Assembly: GCA_022766165.1 (NCBI GenBank)
Contig: QYLO01000028.1
Coordinates: 1-39,504, forward strand
Source: Candidatus Electrothrix gigas
Lineage (GTDB): Bacteria > Desulfobacterota > Desulfobulbia > Desulfobulbales > Desulfobulbaceae
Length of the DNA stretch: 39,504 bases
Reading direction: 5' to 3'
Shown piece by piece: positions 9,592-17,442 of the stretch; the first letter of the stretch is position 1, and each line of letters opens with the position of its first letter. Below the pieces are notes generated by a model that made no database searches, was not told where the DNA came from, and worked only from the letters and a program-made list of their open reading frames with translations. A program made the translations under genes and the position numbers.

Positions 9592-10074
9592 ATGAAAGAA
9601 CGAGAAGAAATTGCGGAAAAGGCTGTTCAACTCTTTGCCGAAGGCTATCATTGCAGCCAAGCCGTCCTCTGTGCCTGCGCAGAGTTATTACGAGATGAAC
9701 CACCATCGCCGGAGGTTGTAGCTGCTATGGCTCCCTTTGCAGGTGGCATGGGCAGTAGCGGCGAGACATGCGGTGCGCTGTCAGGTGCATTGGCAACAAT
9801 CGGTTTTACCCTGGGCAAGAAAGCTCCTGAGCAGGATAATCATAAGCAGATGTGCAGTATCAGCTATGCAATGGTGCAAAAATTTGCCCACATCACAGAA
9901 CCGTATGGTAGCATCCGATGCTCTGACATTGCCCAAATAGACTGGAAAGACAAGGAAGCTGTTCAAAACTTTCGGACAAATCCAGACAGTACACGCAAAA
10001 ATTGTGTGCATGTTGTCCGGGAAACCAGCAATACCCTATATGATCTTATCACAGATAAACTCGAAAAAAGCTGA
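9592..10074 (+). CDS. C_GCAxxG_C_C family redox protein
   Basis: The 160-residue soluble protein shows the family pattern: C21 (YHCSQAVLCAC with C27 and C29), then GGMGSSGETCGALSGA with C60 giving the GxxCGAxxG signature, and further single cysteines near residues 87, 109 and 137. Proteins of this family (TIGR01909) are common in anaerobes and are thought to bind a metal or participate in thiol redox chemistry; the exact reaction is not established. The ATG at 9592 is preceded by AAGGATAG. A lipoprotein gene begins 10 bases after its stop, so the two are probably co-transcribed. Confidence 0.85.
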   Translation: MKEREEIAEKAVQLFAEGYHCSQAVLCACAELLRDEPPSPEVVAAMAPFAGGMGSSGETCGALSGALATIGFTLGKKAPEQDNHKQMCSISYAMVQKFAHITEPYGSIRCSDIAQIDWKDKEAVQNFRTNPDSTRKNCVHVVRETSNTLYDLITDKLEKS

Positions 10075-10084
10075 AGAAAAAGTC

Positions 10085-10516
10085 ATGAAAGCAACACAGA
10101 AAAAAAACGGTCATTTTGGTTATTTGTTATGGCAGGCTGTTTTTTTGGGCCTTTTGCTCATATCGTTGAGTGCCTGTGGGTCGCTGTATACAACAGAATA
10201 CCTCTTAGAACCCCCAACAAGCCAGCAGGGACAGATTTGTGTTATGCAGTGTGAGCAGAATAGAACCGCCTGCAAAAACGAGATTAAATTAGCGCAAAAA
10301 GACTGTGAACACCGCAACGAGATAGCAGGCATTAAACTGGAGAATTGCCTTAAAAATGGTGGAATGAATTGCTATGACAGCCGTAAAACCTGTCCGCCGC
10401 CGAGCTTTGAGCAATGCAATCAAGAGCATCGTTACTGCTATCAAGCCTGTGGAGGTACGGTGGCTTCACAACGGACCTGTGTTGATTCCTGGGGCTGGGG
10501 ACTGGGCTGTAACTAA
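10085..10516 (+). CDS. cysteine-rich lipoprotein of unknown function
   Basis: I chose the ATG at 10085 because it places a lipoprotein signal at the N-terminus: basic MKATQKKNGHFGY, a hydrophobic core, then the lipobox LSAC with C31 as the lipidated residue. The mature part of about 112 residues is rich in cysteine (CVMQCEQNRTAC, DCEHR, NCLKNGGMNC, KTCPPPSFEQC, YCYQACGG, RTC and a terminal CN). It looks disulfide-rich and periplasmic. No family is recognised. It follows the C_GCAxxG_C_C gene by 10 bases, and methylmalonyl-CoA epimerase follows it by 37 bases. A link to thiol chemistry is only a guess. Confidence 0.75.
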   Translation: MKATQKKNGHFGYLLWQAVFLGLLLISLSACGSLYTTEYLLEPPTSQQGQICVMQCEQNRTACKNEIKLAQKDCEHRNEIAGIKLENCLKNGGMNCYDSRKTCPPPSFEQCNQEHRYCYQACGGTVASQRTCVDSWGWGLGCN

Positions 10517-10553
10517 TTCATTAGAATATATAATGAAATAGTCGTTCGTATTT

Positions 10554-10970
10554 ATGCTGAAAAAAATAGATCATATAGGAATAGCTGTTCATTCCATCGC
10601 AACGGCCCGTATCTTTTATGAACAGGCATTAGGACTCCACTGTGAACGAATCGAAGAAGTCCCTTCGCAGCAGGTACGCACGGCTTTTTTTTCTCTTGGT
10701 GAGACAAAAATCGAATTGCTTGAACCGCTGGGCGAGGATGGCCCCATAGCAAAATTTTTGCAACGCCAAGGCGAAGGAGTTCATCATATTGCCTATACCT
10801 GCGATAATGCGGCTGCCCAACTTGAAAAAGCAGAGCAAGCCGGTTGTCAGTTAATCAACCGCACACCAATGACTGGGGCTGGTGGTAAACAAATAGGCTT
10901 TCTTCATCCCAAATCCACTCATGGCGTATTAACAGAGCTATGTTCAGCAGAGTTGTCTTCCGCTCCTTAG
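10554..10970 (+). CDS. mce: methylmalonyl-CoA epimerase
   Basis: This glyoxalase/VOC-fold enzyme interconverts the (R) and (S) forms of methylmalonyl-CoA in the propionate pathway. The 138-residue length is typical. It starts [10 protein letters not shown] with metal ligand H7, continues through FYEQALGL and KIELLEPLG, has GVHHIAY with H77/H78 and ends with HGVLTELC, where E128 is the expected acidic ligand. It sits 49 bases before a biotin-dependent carboxyltransferase that can use methylmalonyl-CoA, which supports the assignment. The mutase is not in the window. Confidence 0.92.
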   Translation: MLKKIDHIGIAVHSIATARIFYEQALGLHCERIEEVPSQQVRTAFFSLGETKIELLEPLGEDGPIAKFLQRQGEGVHHIAYTCDNAAAQLEKAEQAGCQLINRTPMTGAGGKQIGFLHPKSTHGVLTELCSAELSSAP

Positions 10971-11019
10971 TCAGGCAATATCGCATTTTCAACTCTCATA
11001 CCCTTTACTCTTCAAAATT

Positions 11020-12552
11020 ATGCAGGATATCATAGAACAACTCGATGCAAAACGTGAAGCAACCCGTCTTGGCGGAGGTCAACAACGGATTGATAAACAA
11101 CATGCCAAAGGAAAGCTAACAGCTCGTGAACGCATTGAACTTTTTCTTGATCCGGGTAGTTTTGAAGAATGGGATATGTTTGTCGAACACCGATGCGTTG
11201 ATTTTGGCATGGCAGAGCAGAAGATCCCTGGCGACGGGGTAGTCACCGGCTATGGTACTGTCTGCGGTCGACTTGTCTTTGTCTACAGCCAAGATTTTAC
11301 CGTGTTTGGCGGTTCCCTCTCCGCAGCGCATGCTGAAAAAATATGCAAGATCATGGATCATGCCATCAAAGTTGGCGCACCGGTTGTTGGCCTCAACGAC
11401 TCAGGCGGAGCACGGATTCAAGAGGGTGTTGATGCCTTGGCAGGCTATGCAGATGTGTTTCAGCGTAATGTTCTGGCCTCCGGCGTGATTCCACAGCTTT
11501 CCATGATCATGGGTCCCTGTGCTGGCGGCGCTGTCTATTCGCCGGCAATGACTGACTTCATCTTTATGGTCAAGAACACCTCGTATATGTTTGTTACCGG
11601 CCCTGATGTGGTGAAGACGGTTACCCATGAGAGCGTAACAGCCGAAGAGCTGGGCGGAGCCACCACCCATACGGCTCGCTCAGGTGTGGCGGATCTGGCC
11701 TTTGAGAACGGTGTTGAGGCCCTGCTGATGCTCAGAAGGTTTATCAACTTTCTTCCGTCCAATAATCGGGAGGCACCTCCGGTCTGGCCTTGCAGCGATA
11801 CGCCAGAGCGAACCGAATCCTCACTGGACAGCCTTATTCCCAGTGATCCGAACAAGCCCTACGATATGAAGGAACTCATCACCAAGGTAGTGGATGAGCA
11901 TGACTTTTTTGAGTTGCAACCCGACTTTGCCGCTAATATCATTATTGGCATGGCCCGGATGCAGGGATCAACCGTAGGCATTGTGGCAAATCAACCTATG
12001 GTGCTGGCAGGCTGTCTTGATATTTCCTCAGCACGTAAGGCGGCCCGTTTTGTCCGCTTTTGCGATGCCTTTAATATTCCGATTATCACCTTTGTGGATG
12101 TGCCGGGATTTTTACCTGGAACGTCTCAGGAATACGGAGGGATCATAAAACATGGGGCCAAACTCCTCTACGCCTATGCCGAGGCAACAGTACCAAAAAT
12201 TACCCTGATCACCCGTAAAGCCTATGGTGGTGCCTATGATGTGATGAGTTCCAAACATTTGCGAGGCGATGTCAACTTTGCCTGGCCCAGCGCGGAAATT
12301 GCTGTCATGGGTCCCAAGGGTGCTGTTGAGATTATTTTTCGACCAGACGGTCAAGATACCGAAATGGTTAAAAGGCGAACAGCGGAGTATACTGCTCGTT
12401 TTGCCAACCCCTTTGTTGCAGGCAGCCGGGGCTTTATTGATGACGTGATCATGCCCCATCAGACTCGAACTCGTATCTGCCGTTCCTTGGCCATGCTCCG
12501 CAATAAAAAATTGGAAAATCCTTGGCGTAAGCATGGGAATATTCCCTTGTAA
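11020..12552 (+). CDS. acyl-CoA carboxyltransferase (methylmalonyl-CoA decarboxylase alpha / propionyl-CoA carboxylase beta type)
   Basis: The 510-residue protein is a complete tandem-crotonase carboxyltransferase. It has the N-terminal [21 protein letters not shown], the oxyanion loop [46 protein letters not shown] and, in the second half, [28 protein letters not shown] and [10 protein letters not shown]. These are typical of PccB and MmdA. In Desulfobulbus-type propionate metabolism such a subunit moves CO2 between methylmalonyl-CoA and biotin. The upstream epimerase gene supports a C4/C3 role. No biotin carrier or membrane decarboxylase subunit is present nearby, so mmdA, pccB and transcarboxylase cannot be separated. 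The ATG at 11020 lacks a strong ribosome site. Confidence 0.92.
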   Translation: MQDIIEQLDAKREATRLGGGQQRIDKQHAKGKLTARERIELFLDPGSFEEWDMFVEHRCVDFGMAEQKIPGDGVVTGYGTVCGRLVFVYSQDFTVFGGSLSAAHAEKICKIMDHAIKVGAPVVGLNDSGGARIQEGVDALAGYADVFQRNVLASGVIPQLSMIMGPCAGGAVYSPAMTDFIFMVKNTSYMFVTGPDVVKTVTHESVTAEELGGATTHTARSGVADLAFENGVEALLMLRRFINFLPSNNREAPPVWPCSDTPERTESSLDSLIPSDPNKPYDMKELITKVVDEHDFFELQPDFAANIIIGMARMQGSTVGIVANQPMVLAGCLDISSARKAARFVRFCDAFNIPIITFVDVPGFLPGTSQEYGGIIKHGAKLLYAYAEATVPKITLITRKAYGGAYDVMSSKHLRGDVNFAWPSAEIAVMGPKGAVEIIFRPDGQDTEMVKRRTAEYTARFANPFVAGSRGFIDDVIMPHQTRTRICRSLAMLRNKKLENPWRKHGNIPL

Positions 12553-12783
12553 TGTTAAATATCAAGAAAAATCAAAAATATAGATAATGTGAGGGTAAGC
12601 TTCCTCTCCTTGTTTTCTCACCTGATATCTGATGCAATGCCAGTAGAGAAAAAAATCCATTGGACAAATTTCATTTTGTTCTTATTTTTATTCTGATAGA
12701 GAAACTTCTCTTGCTCAGGAAAAACTTCTAAAAAGCTCTTAAAAATCATAAGGCAATGTGAACGCCTGCAAAGTACAGCAAAT

Positions 12784-13746
12784 ATGGAATACTATAAAAT
12801 TCTCGGCATTGATAAAACAGCCTCTGCTGCTGAAATTAAAAAGGCCTACCGCAAATTGGCCCTAAAATATCATCCCGATAAAAACCCGGACAATAAAGAG
12901 GCTGAGGCCAAATTCAAACAGATCAGCGAGGCTTATGCAGTCCTTTCTGATGAACAAAAACGGCAGCAATACGACACCTACGGATCAGCAGGATTTCAGC
13001 AGCGTTATTCCCAGGAAGATATTTTTCGGGGCTTTGACATTAATGATATCCTTGGTCAATTTGGCTTTGGTGGCGGTGGCAGGGGCGGACGCACCAGCTT
13101 TCGCTTTAACGGCCAAGGAGGCGGTGGTGGCAATCCCTTTGACTTTTTCAATCAGGCTGGCAGTGGAACCCAGGGTGGGGGATGCTGTGGAGGTGGCGGA
13201 TGTCGACCTCAGCCAACCCCAACCAAAGGACAGGATCAGACCTACGAACTGACCATTACTCTGGAAGATGTCCTGCACGGAGGAGAAAAGAATATCAGTT
13301 TGCGCCGCAATGGGGAGACGCAGAATATTGCGGTCAAAATCCCCAAAGGAATTGAGTCGGGAAAACGGTTACGCCTTTCCGGTAAGGGTGCGCCCTCTTC
13401 TACGGGTGGCCCTGCTGGCGACTTATTTCTTAAGGTGACAGTGCAACAGCATGAAAAGTTTACCCGTGATGGGGACAATCTGATCACGGAAAAAAAGCTG
13501 CCTTTTAGTCAGGCATGTTTGGGAACAGCAGTGGAGGTCACCACGCTGGACGGACGGACATTTAAGCTCAAGGTACCTGCTGGCGTGCAACAGGAAGCCA
13601 AACTACGTATCAAGGGGCATGGCTTACCTTTTGGTCCTATTGGAGATAGGGGAGATCTCTATGTCAAATTCCTTGTCAAGATACCGAAACAGCTCACCAG
13701 TGAACAGAAACAGGCTGTTCAAAAGCTTACTGAACTTGGATTATAG
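12784..13746 (+). CDS. DnaJ/CbpA-like co-chaperone without zinc finger
   Basis: The 320-residue protein has an N-terminal J-domain (residues 1-70) with HPD at 30-32, which stimulates DnaK ATPase. A long Gly/Phe-rich linker (about 85-145) follows, then the two C-terminal beta domains ([21 protein letters not shown] and [27 protein letters not shown]). The four CxxCxGxG repeats of true DnaJ are missing, so it belongs to the CbpA/type II class that binds unfolded clients. The linker contains an unusual cysteine cluster at C134, C135 and C140 within glycines. The gene stands alone after a 231-base gap with no evident heat-shock element. Confidence 0.9.
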   Translation: MEYYKILGIDKTASAAEIKKAYRKLALKYHPDKNPDNKEAEAKFKQISEAYAVLSDEQKRQQYDTYGSAGFQQRYSQEDIFRGFDINDILGQFGFGGGGRGGRTSFRFNGQGGGGGNPFDFFNQAGSGTQGGGCCGGGGCRPQPTPTKGQDQTYELTITLEDVLHGGEKNISLRRNGETQNIAVKIPKGIESGKRLRLSGKGAPSSTGGPAGDLFLKVTVQQHEKFTRDGDNLITEKKLPFSQACLGTAVEVTTLDGRTFKLKVPAGVQQEAKLRIKGHGLPFGPIGDRGDLYVKFLVKIPKQLTSEQKQAVQKLTELGL

Positions 13747-14242
13747 CCTCCAGGCTGTCCAACTATCCTTTTTTCGTACCCCTCTCCTCTTCTTCTCTCC
13801 ACTGGGCAAAAACAACAAGGCATGATAGTCGACAAAATCGGCACGATCGTATAAAAAAATGATTGTGCCGAGACTGTTTGAGTAAATTCCTTAAAACAAG
13901 AGTTTCGTTTTTTGTATCTGCACTACACTACGGACAACCTTGGCATGTAGGTAGCATATTTTCAGTTTTATCAAGAAGTAATGATGTTGATTTTTTTTTG
14001 GAAAGGGGATTCACGTAGCATTGTGTGTGCTGAGACCATGCTCAGAGTATAAATACGTATTGTTTGATATTTTAAACAAATATCCATAAAATTATCGTAA
14101 TATAATCAGCATGTTATTTTAACAGTGCTATTTTTAGTATAGAAAGTACAAAAAAAGTTTGCTTTTTATAAACAGGAAAGGTACAAAATATTATATAGGA
14201 ATAATTATTAAGGGAATAATTTATACAAGAGGAGATGGAGCT
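13747..14242. other. intergenic region with one hairpin
   Basis: No gene is supported here. An inverted repeat with 10-bp arms (13838-13847 and 13862-13871, one G-U-compatible mismatch, 14-base A-rich loop) lies about 90 bases after the DnaJ stop and may end its transcript, though no T-run follows. The rest is AT-rich and probably holds the promoter of the gene at 14243. Confidence 0.5.
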
Positions 14243-14557
14243 ATGTACACACAAAAAATTTTTCAAGTTGTATTTGTTACGATATTTCTGGTATCAGCAA
14301 CATTTGTCCAATCAGTAGCCAGTAAAGAGTTGACTGGTATAGTTAAAGAAGCACCCGGTCTTGCCTGGCCCTACGGTTCATGGAAAATAGGAAAAAATAG
14401 CGTCAGAGTGACTGATAAAACCGTGATTACGGGCGATCAATCCAAGGCCCATTTGGGTGCAAAAGTCATTGTTCAAGCACAGCGTGTTCGGGGTGTTTTT
14501 GTAGCGGATGAATTTAAAATCATAACAGACGATATGTCTACCCTTGCCAGCATGTAG
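14243..14557 (+). CDS. small secreted protein, DUF5666-like beta-barrel fold suspected
   Basis: I chose the ATG at 14243 because AGAGGAGATGGAG lies just upstream and the product then begins with a signal peptide (MYTQKIFQVVFVTIFLVSATFVQSVAS). The mature part has about 80 residues. It contains a pattern of short beta strands (GIVKEAPGLAWPYGSWKIGKNSVRVTDKTVI, GAKVIVQAQRVRGVFVADEFKII) that resembles the OB-like DUF5666 domain, in which a glycine-alanine-lysine-valine turn precedes the last strands. The family match is by pattern only. It is transcribed alone and its function is unknown. Confidence 0.65.
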   Translation: MYTQKIFQVVFVTIFLVSATFVQSVASKELTGIVKEAPGLAWPYGSWKIGKNSVRVTDKTVITGDQSKAHLGAKVIVQAQRVRGVFVADEFKIITDDMSTLASM

Positions 14558-15236
14558 CCGGGGTCGATTTCAGCCTCTGCCTTCTTCGACCAATTCTCAC
14601 CGATTCCGGCTCTTCCTATCTTGAAGAGGGCAGGGTATTTTCAAGGTGGAACCAGGGTTTTTCCTTGGTGCCAATTTGCTCCGGCAGTATCTGAGATGCT
14701 GTCGGATATTTCAATTATTCAGTATGGTTTCACCCTCACCTTCTGCTTTTTTCCGACATTTTTACACCCCCAATCGAATTTGAGATTTTCAACACACCGA
14801 CAACAGCATTCCGCTCTGGTCATCTAAAAAATATTTTATCCCACTCGCTCTGCTAAGGTCGGCCTCAGTACAGGGTTTTCGGATTGCAAAGCCCTTGCTA
14901 ACACTACTCACTGCTCACCTTTCAAATATTATATATAAATAATTCCAGCAAGTTATTTTTTCAAAAAAGATTTTTCTGTTTTTTTATAAAAAAATATTAT
15001 TAAGTAAACATGAACTGTTCCTATAAGAGTGCACTCTATATTTTGTTGTCCCGGCCTACGTGTCGGGATGTCGGGATGGGAGCTATATACTCTTTATCAC
15101 CCTCTTGAACAGAGGTATACGGCCTTATCCCCTCCCTGCTGGGGAGGGACAACATAAAAATTATTTTATTGACGGAGGTTTTATTATTCGATATTCTTTT
15201 ATTAAAAGGTAATTATTATTAAATAAGGAGGAGCAA
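14558..15236. other. long intergenic region with inverted repeats
   Basis: I see no gene in these 679 bases. An imperfect inverted repeat (14577-14589 with 14621-14633, 11 of 13 matching) follows the preceding stop and could be its terminator. Farther on, 9-bp arms at 15044-15052 and 15146-15154 enclose about 93 bases that include a second hairpin (7-bp arms at 15130-15136 and 15142-15148, partly overlapping the outer right arm). This could be a small palindromic repeat element. The remainder is AT-rich. Confidence 0.5.
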
Positions 15237-15635
15237 ATGAATAAACTATATTTTACTTTTATATTGAGCATTTTGGTGGTGTCAACTCTCACTTTGTCTT
15301 CGATTTCCTTTGCAGGAGTGAGACCAAACACAAGCATATATGTTGAAGGACTTACCCTGGATGAGGCCACGGCAAAATACGGGGTTGGATCTGGACGGGA
15401 ACACCCAATCATCTTTAAGGTGAACAATGAATCAGGTGTTAAACGGTGCGGGTTGATCGTGGGCATGTCCACCAATAAGACTGCCTGTACAACAGGAAAG
15501 ATCTTCTATCAGTCCCACAAGCTGGTTTCAAACTTTGACGGAACCAGTACCATGCGGGTTGACCTGTATTATGATATAAATCAGATCAAGCTAATTGATA
15601 AAGATCTTGCAGAGACTCTTGGGTATGCGATGTAA
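15237..15635 (+). CDS. small exported protein of unknown function
   Basis: The 132-residue product starts with a clear Sec signal (MNKLYFTFILSILVVSTLTLSSISFA, cleavage expected after the A before GVRPN), so the mature protein of about 106 residues is periplasmic or extracellular. An excellent ribosome site (AAGGAGGAG) lies 4 bases before the ATG, implying strong translation. The mature part contains two cysteines (KRCGLIV and KTACTTG) that could form one disulfide. I do not recognise a family. It is separated from its neighbours on both sides and ends at a hairpin shared with the convergent flavoprotein gene. Confidence 0.7.
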   Translation: MNKLYFTFILSILVVSTLTLSSISFAGVRPNTSIYVEGLTLDEATAKYGVGSGREHPIIFKVNNESGVKRCGLIVGMSTNKTACTTGKIFYQSHKLVSNFDGTSTMRVDLYYDINQIKLIDKDLAETLGYAM

Positions 15636-15684
15636 CTTCTTCTCATCGTGTTATATGTCCTGATATCTTACTGTATTGATGATT

Positions 15685-15707
15685 CTATCCCGTCACTGGC
15701 GGGATAG
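15685..15707. terminator. bidirectional hairpin between convergent genes
   Basis: Perfect 8-bp arms (15685-15692 and 15700-15707) with a 7-base loop lie between the stop codons of the secreted protein (plus) and the flavoprotein (minus). The position fits a shared terminator, although the T-tracts are weak. Confidence 0.6.
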
Positions 15708-15719
15708 ATGGTTATAGGG

Positions 15720-16937
15720 TTACAGGGTACTTAAAACAGACATAACCTCTCGAATCAGAGCATCTTTTCTCTCTCCCAATGCAATGCGATTGCGAATAAG
15801 GTTGATATAGACCCCAGCCTTTGTAATATCACCAAGAAAAATCATTCCTACAAGTCGATCTTTGTCAAAGATCAGTTTGCGGTAATTCTCCCCCTGCGCC
15901 TCGGTATAAACTGTATACTGCTCAGATTGAGGGTGGATAAGGCCAGCAGAGATAATGGGGAGTCCGGCGATTTCAGTGCTGTTGAACGAGGAGAGAAACG
16001 GCGGAACCACCGCCTTGATACCGCTCATATTAAAACCCGCTGTTCTGCCCATATGGACAGCATTGCCCCACAGGCCACTGATCACATCCTCGCCAGTAAC
16101 CGCATCATGGATCTGGACCATATCGCCGGCAGCATAAATATCCGGGACAGATGTCTGCATCTCCTGATCCGTGAGTACAGCCAAATCAGTATCAACGCCT
16201 GAACCGGCAAGAAATTCTACATTCGGACGCACCCCTACCATCAAGAGGACCAGATCTGCCGGTATTGTTTTTCCGGAAACAAGCCGTACCCCTGTGGCCT
16301 TCCCATCTGTTGCAAGAATTTCTGCTGCTGAATCGTTGGTGTGGATTGCCATCCCCTCCTGTCCGAGTTTTTGGCTCATGCGTTGAGCTGTTTCCGTGTC
16401 TGCGATAAAGGGCAGAATGCGGGGAAACTGCTCAACCACGGTTACATGAACGCCTGTGCGCTGAAGGGACTCGGCCATCTTTATACCGGCCAAGGCACCA
16501 CCGACCACCACGGCTTTTCCGCACCCTTCCAGAGCGTCCCGAACCTTGAGGGCCTCATCCATATTGCGTAGGGTATACACCCCTGTACTGCCCACACCAG
16601 GAATATCAGGACGAACTGAAGAGCTGCCTGCTGCCAGTAAAAGTTTATCATAGGGCAGGGGGTTGCCTGATTCCAGACGAATAACTTTCTGCGTCGAGTC
16701 TACCCCGACACAGCGATCATGGTGAAACTTTACCCGTTTATCATCTGTAGGTTGCTCAGTAAAGAGAATTTCATCCACAGTGCGGCTTTTATCCAGCAAA
16801 AAGGGGATCAGGGCTCGGTAATAAAATGGGACAGCTTCATCGGCAACCATCTGCATCTTTGCATCCGGCCTGTTGGCCCGAATAACATTGAGCGCAGTAA
16901 TAGCGGCAATGGAGCCGCCTACGATAACATACTGCAT
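15720..16937 (-). CDS. CODH-associated FAD/NAD(P)-dependent oxidoreductase
   Basis: The 405-residue protein is a pyridine-nucleotide-disulfide-type flavoprotein. It has an N-terminal FAD-binding motif (VIVGGSIAAITAL), a second dinucleotide fold for NAD(P)H (KAVVVGGALAGIKMAESLQ near residue 145) and the FAD-closing motif IYAAGDMVQI near 270. It resembles the NADH-dependent rubredoxin/nitrite reductase group. The redox-active CxxC of disulfide reductases is absent. It is the last gene of the cooS-cooF operon, starting 2 bases after the cooF stop. Flavoproteins in this position are known as the FNOR partner of CODH clusters and are thought to pass electrons from CO, via CooF, to NAD(P)+. That role is inferred here from context. 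Confidence 0.85.
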   Translation of the reverse strand: MQYVIVGGSIAAITALNVIRANRPDAKMQMVADEAVPFYYRALIPFLLDKSRTVDEILFTEQPTDDKRVKFHHDRCVGVDSTQKVIRLESGNPLPYDKLLLAAGSSSVRPDIPGVGSTGVYTLRNMDEALKVRDALEGCGKAVVVGGALAGIKMAESLQRTGVHVTVVEQFPRILPFIADTETAQRMSQKLGQEGMAIHTNDSAAEILATDGKATGVRLVSGKTIPADLVLLMVGVRPNVEFLAGSGVDTDLAVLTDQEMQTSVPDIYAAGDMVQIHDAVTGEDVISGLWGNAVHMGRTAGFNMSGIKAVVPPFLSSFNSTEIAGLPIISAGLIHPQSEQYTVYTEAQGENYRKLIFDKDRLVGMIFLGDITKAGVYINLIRNRIALGERKDALIREVMSVLSTL

Positions 16938-16939
16938 AC

Positions 16940-17431
16940 TCAGACCTCTTTTTTGAGCAGAAGTTCTTTGCGTCGCTCCTGCGGCAAACTGTCCACATCA
17001 ACCAGCTGCAATGCCTTGGTAGGACAGCCCGTTACACAGGCGGGTGTATCCAGATCAGGACAGTGGTCGCATTTCACCGCAATATGGGCCTCGGCATCCC
17101 GGACAACCACCCCAAAGGGACAGGCCATAATGCAGGACCAGCACCCAATACAACGTTCTTTTTTCCGACGAACAAAGCCTTGTTCATCCCGATATATGCT
17201 CCCGCTGATGCACTCCACAATACAGGGAGCTTCTTCGCAGTGACGGCAGATCACCGGTGTTTTGCCTTTTTCTCCCTGTTCCACGAACAGCCTTCTTTTG
17301 GGAGGTCGCAACTGACTGACCGCTGCGAACAGGGTGTTCTCGGTATCGGTATCGGTATGGGCGATGCGGCATTCGATCTCACAGGTTTTGCAGCCTAGGC
17401 ATCGGTCCGCTTGTACATAAATAACTTCCAT
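16940..17431 (-). CDS. cooF: CooF-type four-cluster ferredoxin
   Basis: The 163-residue iron-sulfur protein has four cysteine motifs: RCLGCKTCEIEC (from C11), CRHCEEAPCIVEC, CIGCWSCIMACPFGVV and CDHCPDLDTPACVTGCPTKAL. These are enough to hold four [4Fe-4S] clusters in the manner of CooF/HycB-type electron carriers. It lies 11 bases downstream of cooS and 2 bases upstream of the flavoprotein, so the three are one operon. By family knowledge it takes electrons from the CODH D-cluster and delivers them to a partner, here probably the flavoprotein, because no hydrogenase genes are nearby. The ATG at 17431 follows a GGAGG element in the gap after cooS. Confidence 0.93.
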   Translation of the reverse strand: MEVIYVQADRCLGCKTCEIECRIAHTDTDTENTLFAAVSQLRPPKRRLFVEQGEKGKTPVICRHCEEAPCIVECISGSIYRDEQGFVRRKKERCIGCWSCIMACPFGVVVRDAEAHIAVKCDHCPDLDTPACVTGCPTKALQLVDVDSLPQERRKELLLKKEV

Positions 17432-17442
17432 GATCGCCTCCT

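Noticed and set aside
14621..14827. Open frame of 68 codons in the gap between the two secreted proteins
   Set aside because: No ribosome site, no signal or motif, and it overlaps an inverted repeat; likely chance.
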